64,000 bases of DNA from Phytohabitans houttuyneae (lineage in GTDB: Bacteria; Actinomycetota; Actinomycetes; Mycobacteriales; Micromonosporaceae). Every line of letters starts with the position of its first letter. The stretch's first letter is position 1. Position numbers and translations under genes: made by a program. The stretch spans positions 868,001 through 932,000 of the forward strand of contig NZ_BLPF01000003.1 of NCBI RefSeq assembly GCF_011764425.1. The letters run 5' to 3'. Below the pieces are notes generated by a model that worked only from the letters and a program-made list of their open reading frames with translations, ran no database searches and was not told the DNA's origin. Positions 41,484-49,581 of this stretch are shown one piece after another.

Positions 41484-41501
41484 GTATGATCATCCTACAA
41501 T
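41484..41501. promoter_or_regulatory. Putative GntR operator C
   Basis: GTATGATCATCCTACAAT lies just upstream of the second DUF6282 operon. It contains the palindrome ATGATCAT and aligns without gaps to sites A and B. No other copy was noticed by eye in the window. Confidence 0.65.
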
Positions 41502-41597
41502 CGGTCGCCGGCCGGAGGCCAACGTCGAGGTGCGGCGACCAGTTTTCGGCGCCGCCGGTGTCCACCCATGTAGAGGACGAACGGAGAAGGAGTCCGC

Positions 41598-42629
41598 ATG
41601 GGTGGGGATCCGCCGGCAGGCGAGCTGCTGGCGCTGGCCAGGTCCGGCGACGGCGAGGCGTTCCGCCGGCTCGTCGAGCCGTACCGGCGCGAGCTGCAGG
41701 TGCACTGCTACCGCATTCTCGGCTCCGTGCAGGACGCCGAGGACCTGCTGCAGGACACGCTGCTGGCGGCGTGGCGGGGGATCGGCGGCTACGAGGAGCG
41801 CGCCTCGATCCGCACCTGGCTGTACCGGATCGCGACCAACCACTGCCTGAACGCGCTGCGTTCCGCGTCCCGCCGCCCGCACGAGTACCCGGCGTACCGA
41901 CCGGAGGTTCCGTTGCCCGAGCCGTCGCACCAGCGAGCCGAGCCGAGCTGGCTGGAGCCGTACCCCGACATGCTGCTGGAGCAGATCGCCGACCGCGAGC
42001 CCGGACCGGAAGCCCGGTACGAGCTGCGCGAGTCGGTGTCGCTCGCCTTCCTGGCGGCACTGCAGCAGCTGCCGGCCAAGCAGCGGGCGGTCCTGGTGCT
42101 GCGGGACGTGCTCGGCTTCCGCGCGGCCGAGGCGGCCGGCATCCTCGAGCTCACCGAGGACGCGGTCAACGCCGCGCTCCGGCGCGCCCGCGCCACGCTG
42201 GCCGGCGAGCTGTCCGGCCGGGACTGGAAGAGCGCGCCGCTGCCGGACTCCCCGCAGGAGCGGCGGGTCGTGGAGGACTTCGCCCGCGCGTTCGAGGCCG
42301 GCGACGTCGAAGCGGTCGTGGCGATGCTGGCCGCCGACGCCTCGCTGAGCATGCCGCCGCTGCCGCTGGAGTACCGGGGCCTGGACGCCATCGGCAACTT
42401 CCTGGCCACCGTGGCGCTGCGCAGCGGCGTACGGCACGTGCTGGTGCCGACCCGCGCCAACGGCCAGCCGGCGTTCGGCTGCTACCTGCGCGACCCACGT
42501 ACGCCGATCCTGCACGCGCACGGCGTGCTCGTGCTGACCCTGACCGGCAGCCGGATCAGCGGGATCACCCGCTTCGTGGACAACTCGCTCCTGCCGATCT
42601 TCGGCCTGCCGCGGTCGCTGCGGCACTGA
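41598..42629 (+). CDS. ECF RNA polymerase sigma factor with C-terminal SnoaL-like domain
   Basis: The 343-residue protein has region 2 in RLVEPYRRELQVHCYRILGS, then QDAEDLLQDTLLAAWRGIGG. Region 4 is in LQQLPAKQRAVLVLRDVLGF, then AAEAAGILELTEDAVNAALR. A C-terminal SnoaL/NTF2-like domain (about 215-343: FARAFEAGDVEAVVAMLAAD, LDAIGNFLATVALRSG) follows. The C-terminal extension takes the place of an anti-sigma factor in ECF41 and ECF-SigX5-like groups. GGAGAAGGAG precedes ATG 41598. It lies 27 bases before the DHA2 exporter gene and may control it. Confidence 0.88.
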   Translation: MGGDPPAGELLALARSGDGEAFRRLVEPYRRELQVHCYRILGSVQDAEDLLQDTLLAAWRGIGGYEERASIRTWLYRIATNHCLNALRSASRRPHEYPAYRPEVPLPEPSHQRAEPSWLEPYPDMLLEQIADREPGPEARYELRESVSLAFLAALQQLPAKQRAVLVLRDVLGFRAAEAAGILELTEDAVNAALRRARATLAGELSGRDWKSAPLPDSPQERRVVEDFARAFEAGDVEAVVAMLAADASLSMPPLPLEYRGLDAIGNFLATVALRSGVRHVLVPTRANGQPAFGCYLRDPRTPILHAHGVLVLTLTGSRISGITRFVDNSLLPIFGLPRSLRH

Positions 42630-42656
42630 GAACCAGCGAGCAACGAAGGAGAAAGC

Positions 42657-44099
42657 GTGAGTACCGACAGTGGTCGGATGACGTCCAAACAGGCCTGGGT
42701 GTTGGGGCTCGCCTCGCTGGCCTCGTTCATGATGGCCCTGGACAGCCTGGTCGTGACCACGGCCTTGAGCACGATCCGGCAGGACCTGGCCGCGACGGTC
42801 GAGTCACTGGAGTGGACCGTCAACGCCTACAACCTGACCTTCGCGGTGCTGCTGCTGACCGGCGCGGCACTCGGGGACAGGTTCGGCCGCCGCCGGATGT
42901 TCACCGCCGGCCTCGCGCTCTTCACCGTGGCCTCGGTGGCGTGCGCGCTGGCACCGGACATCGGCACGCTGATCGCGGCCCGGGCGCTGCAGGGTGCCGG
43001 CGCCGCGATGGTGCTGCCGCTGTCGCTGACGCTGATCACGGCCGCGTTCGCGCCGCAGCAGCGAGGCAAGGCGATGGGGCTGTACCTGGGGCTGACCGGC
43101 CTCGCCACGTTCAGCGGCCCGTTCATCGGCGGCGCCATCGCCGAAGGGCTCGCCTGGCAGTGGATCTTCTGGCTCAACCTGCCGATCGGCGTCGTCGCGA
43201 TCCTGCTGACCGCCCGGCGGGTCGAGGAGAGCGTCGGCCCCAACAACCGGCTCGACCTCGCCGGCGTCGTGCTCGTCACGGCCGGCGCGTTCGGCATCGT
43301 GTGGGCCCTGGTCCGCGGCAACGCGGCGGGCTGGAGCAGTGCCGAGGTGCTGGGCACGCTCGCCGCCGGCGTCCTGCTCGTGCTCGCGTTCGTGGCCTGG
43401 GAACGGCGCACTCCCGCCCCGATGCTGCCGATGCGGTTCTTCAGGCTGCGCGCCTTCGCCACCGCCAACGTCGCCAACGCGCTGGTGTTCGCCTCGCTGT
43501 ACGGCACCCTGTTCTTCCTCGCGCAGTACTTCCAGACGGTCTCCGGCGAGGGCCCGCTCGGCGCCGGCCTGCGGCTGATGCCGTGGACCGCGACGCTGAT
43601 GGTGTGCGCGCCGATCGCCGGCCGGCTGGCCGACAAGGTCGGCGAGCGCCGCTTCGTGGTCGGCGGGCTGGCGCTGCAGACCATCGGCTCGGGCTGGATC
43701 GCGCTCATGGCCGGCACCGGCACCGGGTACCTGGAAATGCTGCCGGCGCTGGTCATCGGCGGCGCCGGCCTGACCATGGCGATGCCCGCCGCGCAGAAGG
43801 CGGTCGTCGGCGCGGTGCGGCCGCAGGAGATCGGCCAGGCGTCCGGCGCGTTCATGACCCTGCGGATCTTCGGCGGGGTGTTCGGCGTCGCGGTCGCGGT
43901 CGCCGTCTTCGCCGGGGTGGGCGGCTACGCTTCGCCCGAAGAGTTCAGCGAGGGCTTCAAAGCGGCGATGACCGCGGTCGCCGCGTTCGCCTTCGGCGGC
44001 GTGCTGATCGCCCTGGGCATGCCCGGCCGCAAGCCCGCGGCGGCGCCCGCCGCGCCGCCGGTGCCGGCCACCGCCATCCGTGAGGGAGTACCGTCATGA
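42657..44099 (+). CDS. DHA2 family multidrug efflux MFS transporter (14 TM)
   Basis: The 480-residue major facilitator protein begins with a helix containing LASLASFMMALDSLVVTTAL, the DHA2 motif with the membrane Asp. The motif A loop LGDRFGRRRMF is near 74-84, and motif C is in LTGLATFSGPFIGGAIAEGL. About 14 helices are expected, with a Pro/Ala-rich tail. It should export drugs or dyes in exchange for protons. GTG 42657 follows GAAGGAG. It follows a sigma-factor gene and overlaps the next gene by four bases (ATGA), so the three may form one operon. Confidence 0.88.
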   Translation: MSTDSGRMTSKQAWVLGLASLASFMMALDSLVVTTALSTIRQDLAATVESLEWTVNAYNLTFAVLLLTGAALGDRFGRRRMFTAGLALFTVASVACALAPDIGTLIAARALQGAGAAMVLPLSLTLITAAFAPQQRGKAMGLYLGLTGLATFSGPFIGGAIAEGLAWQWIFWLNLPIGVVAILLTARRVEESVGPNNRLDLAGVVLVTAGAFGIVWALVRGNAAGWSSAEVLGTLAAGVLLVLAFVAWERRTPAPMLPMRFFRLRAFATANVANALVFASLYGTLFFLAQYFQTVSGEGPLGAGLRLMPWTATLMVCAPIAGRLADKVGERRFVVGGLALQTIGSGWIALMAGTGTGYLEMLPALVIGGAGLTMAMPAAQKAVVGAVRPQEIGQASGAFMTLRIFGGVFGVAVAVAVFAGVGGYASPEEFSEGFKAAMTAVAAFAFGGVLIALGMPGRKPAAAPAAPPVPATAIREGVPS

Positions 44100-44847
44100 C
44101 CGACCTGAAGGCGCACGCCGAGCGGCTCCGCGAGCTCCACAGTGGAGAGATGCTCGTCCTGCCGAACGTGTGGGACGCCGCCAGCGCGACCGTCGTGGCC
44201 GACGCGGGCTTCCCCGTCGTGGCCACCGCCAGCGCCGCGGTCTCCGCGGCCCTCGGCTACCCCGACGGTCAAGGGGCGCCGTGGCAGGAGATGTTCGCCG
44301 CGGCCGGCCGGATCGCCCGGGTAGTCGAGGTGCCGGTGACCGTCGACGCCGAGGCCGGATACGGGATGCGGCCACGCGAGCTGGTGGAGCGGCTGCTCGC
44401 GATCGGCGCGGTCGGCTGCAACCTCGAGGACACCGACCACGAGGCGGGCGGCCTGGTCGAGGCAGGCGCGCAGGCGGAGTGGCTGGCCGAGGTCCGCGCC
44501 GCCGCGGACGACGCCGGCGTGCCGATCGTCGTCAACGCCCGCGTCGACGTCTTCCTGCCCACCAGCGGCATATCGGAGCCCGCGTGGCTCACCGAGACGG
44601 TGCGCCGGGGCGGCTCTACCGCGAGGCCGGCGCCGACTGCGTCTACCCGATCGGCGTACGCCGCCGGCACGACATCGCCACCCTCGTCGCCGAGCTGCCC
44701 GGCCCGATCAACGGCAACACCGGCGAACACCTGGACCTGGCCACCCTGCGCGAGGTGGGTGTGGCCCGCGTGTCGTACGGTCCGCGCTTCCACCGCGCGG
44801 CCATGGCCGACCTGGCAGCCAGCGTCCGCGGCCTGCTCGATCGTTAG
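44096..44847 (+). pseudogene. Isocitrate lyase/PEP mutase family protein, single-base frameshift
   Basis: The first frame reads GEMLVLPNVWDAASATVVAD, FPVVATASAAVSAALGYPDG, VPVTVDAEAGYGM (metal Asp), GCNLEDTDHEAGGL and VVNARVDVFLPT. It then breaks at GGGG 44607-44610. One added G gives RRGRLYREAGADCVYPIG, and the other frame runs to the stop at 44847; the restored length is 250 residues. It is a class I PEP mutase/oxaloacetate hydrolase-like C-C bond enzyme, often annotated as a 2-methylisocitrate lyase relative. The conserved remainder makes a sequence error likely. Confidence 0.85.
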
Positions 44848-44879
44848 CGCCTCGGCCGCCCGCTGCTCGTGCACCCTGT

Positions 44880-45665
44880 TTACGCTCGCGGGGGCACGCG
44901 GCGGGCGGCCAGCCAGCCCACCGCGAACTCGACCAGCGCCCGCAGCGGCATCAGCCGGCACTCGGCGCCACCCACCGTCCCGGTCCGCGTCACACCCGTG
45001 GCGTCGAACGCGGCACCCAGCTCCCCGAAGTCACCCTCGTCGGTGGCGACATCCTCCCAGCGGGCCCACATCTGGCCGTCGCCCGCGCGCACCGACGACC
45101 CCTCCCACCGCCGCGGCGGATCCGGCAACCGGTACTCGGCCAGGTGCAGCGACGTGTTGCGGCCATGTCCCACCCCGAGCAGCAGCACGTCACCGTCCAG
45201 GCGGTGGACGGCGCCCAGCGGCGAGGCCTCGCCCAGCATGTCGTCGAGCCGGTGGCCCGCCACGACCGCGCCGGCGGCCGCGCCGACCGCGGCGAACGAG
45301 ACCTGCGGGTGGTCGCTGCGCCGCGCGCCCGGCCAGGTGCGGACCGTCTCGGCGACCACACCCATCCACCGGCTGGGCGTCACCGCCGGGTCGAACGGGG
45401 GCGTGCGCTCCCGGATCACCGGCCACCACGATTCGGGTACCGGCGGATGCTGCCAGCCGGCCGGATCGGTGTTGTCCGGCGTGTGCGTCGGCACCACCAG
45501 CGTCCCGTCCGGCCCGAGCGCGTCGAGCAGCGCCCACACCACCGCGACGGGCCCGCCCGCGACGAAGCCGAGCGCCGACAACGACGAGTGCACCAGCAGC
45601 ACCGACCCGCGCCGCACCCCGAGCGCCGCCAGTTCCTCGGCGAGCCCTTCACGCGTGTACGGCAT
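44880..45665 (-). CDS. Aminoglycoside N(3)-acetyltransferase family protein
   Basis: The 261-residue AAC(3)-family antibiotic acetyltransferase shows RGSVLLVHSSLSALGFVAGG, WALLDALGPDGTLVVPTHTP, SDHPQVSFAAVGAAAGAV, SPLGAVHRLDGDVLLLGVGH and NTSLHLAEYRLP. These cover the acetyl-CoA and active-site regions, with the catalytic His in SLHLAEY. It could acetylate aminoglycosides or a related amino compound. Chromosomal relatives are widespread in actinomycetes and not all give resistance. ATG 45665 starts the protein. It is divergent from the epimerase gene 71 bases away. Confidence 0.87.
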   Translation of the reverse strand: MPYTREGLAEELAALGVRRGSVLLVHSSLSALGFVAGGPVAVVWALLDALGPDGTLVVPTHTPDNTDPAGWQHPPVPESWWPVIRERTPPFDPAVTPSRWMGVVAETVRTWPGARRSDHPQVSFAAVGAAAGAVVAGHRLDDMLGEASPLGAVHRLDGDVLLLGVGHGRNTSLHLAEYRLPDPPRRWEGSSVRAGDGQMWARWEDVATDEGDFGELGAAFDATGVTRTGTVGGAECRLMPLRALVEFAVGWLAARRVPPRA

Positions 45666-45736
45666 GTCGGCGGTGATGAGGCGACCTTACCGGTTCACTC
45701 TTGAGCCATAGCGGCGCGAGAGGCGGGGGACAAGGG

Positions 45737-46534
45737 TTGAGGATCGCGGTGACCGGCGCGGCCGGCCGGGTGGGGCGGGCGGTAGTGGACCTGGCACGGT
45801 CCACCGGCCACGAGGTGGTCGCGATAGACCGGCCGGAGGTCGACGCCACCGTGTACGACGAGGTGGCCACCGCGATCGACGGCTGCGACGCGCTCGTGCA
45901 CCTGGCCGCGCTGCCCGGCCCGCAGGTCGCCCCCGCACACGAGGTACACCGCAACAACGTGGTCGCCAGCTACAACGCGCTGCATGCCGCCGCCGAGCTG
46001 GGCATCGACCGGGTGTGCCTCGCCTCCAGCGTCAACGCCCTCGGCGGCGGCTTCTCCCGGCGCCCGCGCTTCGACTACTTCCCGATCGACGAGGACCACC
46101 CGACCTACAACGAGGACCCCTACAGCCTCTCCAAGTGGATCGCCGAGGCCCAGGCCGACAGCATCGCCCGCCGCTACGAGCGGATGTCCATCGCCAGCCT
46201 GCGCCTGCACTGGGTACGCGCCGACCGCCCCGCCGGCTACCCGGCGGACGACCCCGACCAGGACGGCTTCGCCATCCGCGACCTGTGGGGCTACGTGCTG
46301 TTTCCCGCCGTCGCGCGGGCCTGCCTGCTCGCCCTGACCGCCGACTTCGCCGGCCACGAGGTCTTCTACATCGTCTCGCCGCGCACCATCGTGGACACCC
46401 CGACCGAGCAGCTGTGCCGCACCTACTACCCGGACGTGCCGCTGCGCCACCCGCTGCCCGGCCACACCGCCCTGTTCGACAGCGCCAAGGCCGCACGCGT
46501 CCTGGGCTGGCGTCACGACGGCGACCACGCCTGA
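45737..46534 (+). CDS. NAD-dependent epimerase/dehydratase (uronate-dehydrogenase-like)
   Basis: The protein of about 265 residues has a TGAAGRVGRAVVDLA cofactor loop, VVAIDRPEVD with Asp for NAD, LVHLAALPGP, CLASSVNALGGGF with catalytic Ser and the YSLSKWIAEA Tyr/Lys pair. LRLHWVRADRPAGYP follows. This set is close to uronate dehydrogenases and related sugar-acid enzymes. TTG 45737 is preferred because the nucleotide-binding strand LRIAVTG begins there after a purine-rich GGGGGACAAGGG; GTG 45701 is the alternative. It is 15 bases upstream of a GDPD gene, probably an operon. Confidence 0.8.
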   Translation: MRIAVTGAAGRVGRAVVDLARSTGHEVVAIDRPEVDATVYDEVATAIDGCDALVHLAALPGPQVAPAHEVHRNNVVASYNALHAAAELGIDRVCLASSVNALGGGFSRRPRFDYFPIDEDHPTYNEDPYSLSKWIAEAQADSIARRYERMSIASLRLHWVRADRPAGYPADDPDQDGFAIRDLWGYVLFPAVARACLLALTADFAGHEVFYIVSPRTIVDTPTEQLCRTYYPDVPLRHPLPGHTALFDSAKAARVLGWRHDGDHA

Positions 46535-46548
46535 GGGACAATCTGCGG

Positions 46549-47313
46549 ATGCGAGCTTTGGATCAATGGCTGACCGAGGTGCCGATCGCGCACCGCGGGC
46601 TCTACGACCAAGCACGGGGCATCCCGGAAAACTCGCTGCCCGCCTTCGAGGCCGCGGCCGTCGCCGGCTACCCGTGCGAGCTCGACGTCCAGCTGACCGA
46701 GGACGGTGAGCTGGTGGTCGTACACGACTACGAGCTGCGCGCCCTCGCCGGCGAGCCGCTGCACACCGCCCAGCTGACCGCGCCGCTGCGCCGCAGCCTT
46801 TCCCTGCCCGGCACCGACGAGCACATCCCGACGCTGGACCAGGTGCTCGCCTGCGTCGCCGGGCGGGTACCGCTGCTGGTCGAGCTGAAGCGGCCGCGGC
46901 CCGCGTTCGACAAGAGCCTCGTGCGCGCCGTCCTGACCGCGATGCGCGCGTACCGCGGCCCCTACGCCATCGCCTCCTTCGACCCGCTGCTCGTCCTCGA
47001 CCTGCGCCGCGCCGACGTCGAAGTCCCCGTCGGACAGATCTCGGGCCTGCTCAGGTCGGCGCCGGCAGTAAGCCGGCTGCTCGGGCGGAGCATGGTCGCC
47101 AACGTGCTGTCCCGCCCCGACTTCATCGCCTACGAGCTGGCCGGGCTCCCGTCCCGCGCCGCGTCGTGGTGGCGCCGGCGCGGCCGCCCGGTGATCGCCT
47201 GGCCGGTCACCTCCGCCGCCGACGAGGCACGCGCCGCCACACTCGCCGACAACATCATCTTCTCAGGTTTCCGGCCCCAGGCCGCCCCCCGCCCGGAGGA
47301 GCCCACACCATGA
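46549..47313 (+). CDS. Glycerophosphodiester phosphodiesterase
   Basis: The 254-residue GDPD TIM-barrel protein shows PIAHRGLYDQARGIPENSLP (catalytic His, Arg, Glu), CELDVQLTEDGELVVVHDYE (Glu/Asp metal ligands and second catalytic His), VPLLVELKRPRPAFD and AIASFDPLLVLDL. It should release sn-glycerol 3-phosphate from deacylated phospholipids or teichoic acids. No signal peptide is present, so it is cytosolic. Its end overlaps the DUF4231 gene by four bases (ATGA), so the two are coupled. The Pro-rich C-terminal tail is probably disordered. Confidence 0.9.
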   Translation: MRALDQWLTEVPIAHRGLYDQARGIPENSLPAFEAAAVAGYPCELDVQLTEDGELVVVHDYELRALAGEPLHTAQLTAPLRRSLSLPGTDEHIPTLDQVLACVAGRVPLLVELKRPRPAFDKSLVRAVLTAMRAYRGPYAIASFDPLLVLDLRRADVEVPVGQISGLLRSAPAVSRLLGRSMVANVLSRPDFIAYELAGLPSRAASWWRRRGRPVIAWPVTSAADEARAATLADNIIFSGFRPQAAPRPEEPTP

Positions 47314-47816
47314 CCAGCACGACGTCGATACCGTCGCAACCCGTGCCGGCGGGCACGCTCGACGACTACCGCAAGCTGGCTCACGACTGCGTCAAGCAGC
47401 TGCAGGAGAAGTACCACTGGCGGGCGAACTGGCACCGCCGGATCTTCCGCACCAGCGGCATCCTCATCATCCTGGTCAGCTCCGGGCTGCCGCTGCTGGC
47501 CGCCTTCAGCTACCCGCGCAAGGACCTGGTGGTCGCGATCGCCGGCGTGGTCATCGCCGCCATCACCGCCCTGCGCACGTTCTACCGCTGGGACGAGGTG
47601 TGGGCGGTGCTGCGGCGCACCCATTTCGACCTCACCCACGCGCACAACCTCTGGCAGGTCGACTTCCGCCGCGCCGAGTCCGAACCCGACCCGGCCGAAC
47701 GCGAGCGCCTGGCCTACGAGGCCACAAGGGCCCTGATCGAACGCGCCGACAAGATCCGCGGCGACGAGTCCGAACGCTACTTCGGCTCCCTCAGCTTCCC
47801 ACCCCAGGCGGTCTAG
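47310..47816 (+). CDS. DUF4231 family membrane protein
   Basis: The 168-residue protein has two adjacent transmembrane helices (about 51-68, SGILIILVSSGLPLLAAF, and 73-90, DLVVAIAGVVIAAITALR). Cytosolic helical flanks carry QLQEKYHWRANWHRRIFRTS before them and FYRWDEVWAVLRRTHFDLTH after. This arrangement matches DUF4231, related to SLATT-type membrane proteins found near nucleotide-signalling effectors in some bacteria. No cyclase or effector gene is adjacent, so such a role is not supported here. An AGGAG and the ATGA overlap fix the start. Confidence 0.8.
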   Translation: MTSTTSIPSQPVPAGTLDDYRKLAHDCVKQLQEKYHWRANWHRRIFRTSGILIILVSSGLPLLAAFSYPRKDLVVAIAGVVIAAITALRTFYRWDEVWAVLRRTHFDLTHAHNLWQVDFRRAESEPDPAERERLAYEATRALIERADKIRGDESERYFGSLSFPPQAV

Positions 47817-47826
47817 CAATGCCGTG

Positions 47827-49055
47827 TCACCGCTCAGGTGTGCGGAGGGCGGCGGCGCGCAGGGTGAGGTACCGCCGCTCCGGCTCGCTGGCGGTGATCC
47901 GCGCCGCCTCCAGGTAGGCGGCCCGGGCGGCGGCGGGTTCGCCCGCGCGTTCCAGCAGGTGGCCGCGGACGGCCTCGAGCCGGTGGGTGTGTGCCATCCG
48001 CTCGTCGGCGTCGAGGGTGCCGGCCACGGCCAGCCCGGCGCGCGGCCCGTGGACCATCGCGACCGCGACCGCGCGGCTGAGGGTGACGAGCGGGCCGGGC
48101 GATACGTGGGCGAGCACGTCGTAGAGGGCGAGGATCTGCGGCCAGTCGGTCTGCGCGGCGGTGGGTGCCTCGTCGTGCACGGCGGCGATCGCGGCCTGCA
48201 GTTGGTACGGCCCGACCGGCCCGCCCCGAGGACGGCGGTGAGCAGGCCGACTCCCTCCCGGATGGCGGCCGCGTCCCACCGGGAGCGGTCCTGTTCGTCG
48301 AGGGGCACCAGGGCGCCGTCGGCGTCGGTGCGGGCGGCCCGGCGGGCGTCGGTGAGCAGCATCAGGGCGAGCAGTCCAGCCACCTCACCGTCGCCGGGCA
48401 GGAGGCGGTGCAGCAGTCGCGTGAGCCAGATGGCCTCAGCGGTGAGGTCGGGGCGGTACAGGCCGGGGCCGGCGCTGGCCGTGTATCCCTCGTTGAACAT
48501 CAGGTACAGCACGTGCAGCACGACGGCCAGGCGGGCGCCGCGCTGCGGGTCGGGCGGCGGTGTGAACCGGGCGCCGGCTTCCTGAATCTGTCGCTTCGCG
48601 CGGGTGATCCGCTTGGCCATCGTCGCTTCCGGCACCAGGAAGGCGGCCGCGATCTGGGCGGTGCTCAGACCGCCGACCGCGCGAAGGGTGAGCGCGAGCT
48701 GGGAGGGCGGCGACAGGGCGGGGTGGCAGCAGAGAAAGAGCAGCGTGAGCGTGTCATCGGCTTCGGCGTGCGCGGGCGGCCGAAGCGCGGGGTCGGTGGC
48801 GACGGCCAGTTCCCGGTCGCGGCGAGCGCTGTCCGTGCGCCAACCGTCGACCAGGGCGCGGCTGGCGACGGTCAGCAGCCAGGCGCGCGGCCGGTCGGGC
48901 AGGCCCTCGGCCGGCCACTGTCGGGCGGCGGCGAGCAGCGCCTCCTGCACGGCGTCCTCGCACGCGTCGAACTGGCCGTGCCGGCGCGCGAGCGTGCCGA
49001 GAACCCGCGGCGCGAGCTCACGCAGCAGATCCTCGACACCGGGCCCGCCGGTCAC
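47827..49055 (-). pseudogene. ECF sigma factor with DUF6596, single-base frameshift
   Basis: The N-terminal frame has LAPRVLGTLARRHGQFDACE, DAVQEALLAAARQWPAEGLP and PRAWLLTVASRALVDGWR (region 2). Region 4 follows in LTLRAVGGLSTAQIAAAFLV and PEATMAKRITRAKRQIQEAG, then the DUF6596 segment VLYLMFNEGYTASAGP. It breaks after LLTAVLG. The other frame continues GPVGPYQLQAAIAAVHDEAP with TPR-like helices to RTPER. The run CCCC (plus strand) at 48224-48227 is one base short; repair gives 409 residues. GTG 49055 overlaps the stop of the YCII gene, its usual partner. Confidence 0.87.
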
Positions 49056-49399
49056 CCTTCCATGATCCGTCGGACCTCCATCGGGTACTCGGTGTAGGCC
49101 ACCACCCGTGACGCGATCTGCAGCGCCCGCTCCTCGGTCGCCTCGACGATCCAATACCCGGCCAGCGACTCCTTGATCTCCGCGAACGGCCCGTCGGTCG
49201 GCGCCGGCACCCCGTTGGCGAAGCGGACGGTGGTGGCGCGGCTGGGATCCATCAGCTTGTGCGAGGCGACGACCTCACCGGCCTCCTTCAGCTCGGTGTC
49301 CATCGCCACCATCAGCTCGTGCAGGCCCTTGACCCATTCCGGCGAACGCCCCTCCAGCGACGCCCCGAGCCCACCGAACATCATGATCATGTACTTCAT
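49052..49399 (-). CDS. YCII-related (DGPF) protein
   Basis: The 115-residue ferredoxin-like YCII/DGPF-domain protein shows MKYMIMMFGGLGASLEGRSP, ELKEAGEVVASHKLMDPSRA, TTVRFANGVPAPTDGPFAEI (the DGPF motif) and AGYWIVEATEERALQIA. Such genes almost always precede an ECF sigma factor with DUF6596, as here, with a four-base GTGA overlap. The domain is thought to act in small-molecule sensing or as a dehydratase-like enzyme. ATG 49399 follows GGGAG; open sequence upstream is not protein-like. Confidence 0.9.
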   Translation of the reverse strand: MKYMIMMFGGLGASLEGRSPEWVKGLHELMVAMDTELKEAGEVVASHKLMDPSRATTVRFANGVPAPTDGPFAEIKESLAGYWIVEATEERALQIASRVVAYTEYPMEVRRIMEG

Positions 49400-49581
49400 C
49401 GCGTCTCCCTGGCTCCCGGCGCCCGGGCGGGCGCGCGCCCGTTGGTCGGAGCCGCCGCCCTCATTCTGGACATCCCCACCACCGCGGCTTTCAGCCCTCG
49501 CACGCCCCAATGGTTGTCACGATAAGAACCGCCCTCGTCGCCGGCGCTGAAAGGCCGCAGCCTCTTGCCGCGTGCGTGCCC

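Noticed and set aside
40718-44083. A plus-strand open frame of more than 1100 codons
   Set aside because: It is the shadow of the DUF6282, sigma factor and MFS genes. Its composition is Arg/Gly/Ala-rich without domains, and the true genes use other frames or the other strand.
47310-47816. DUF4231 protein as a SLATT-type defence effector
   Set aside because: The neighbours are a GDPD and an epimerase. There is no nucleotide cyclase, reverse transcriptase or other trigger gene nearby.
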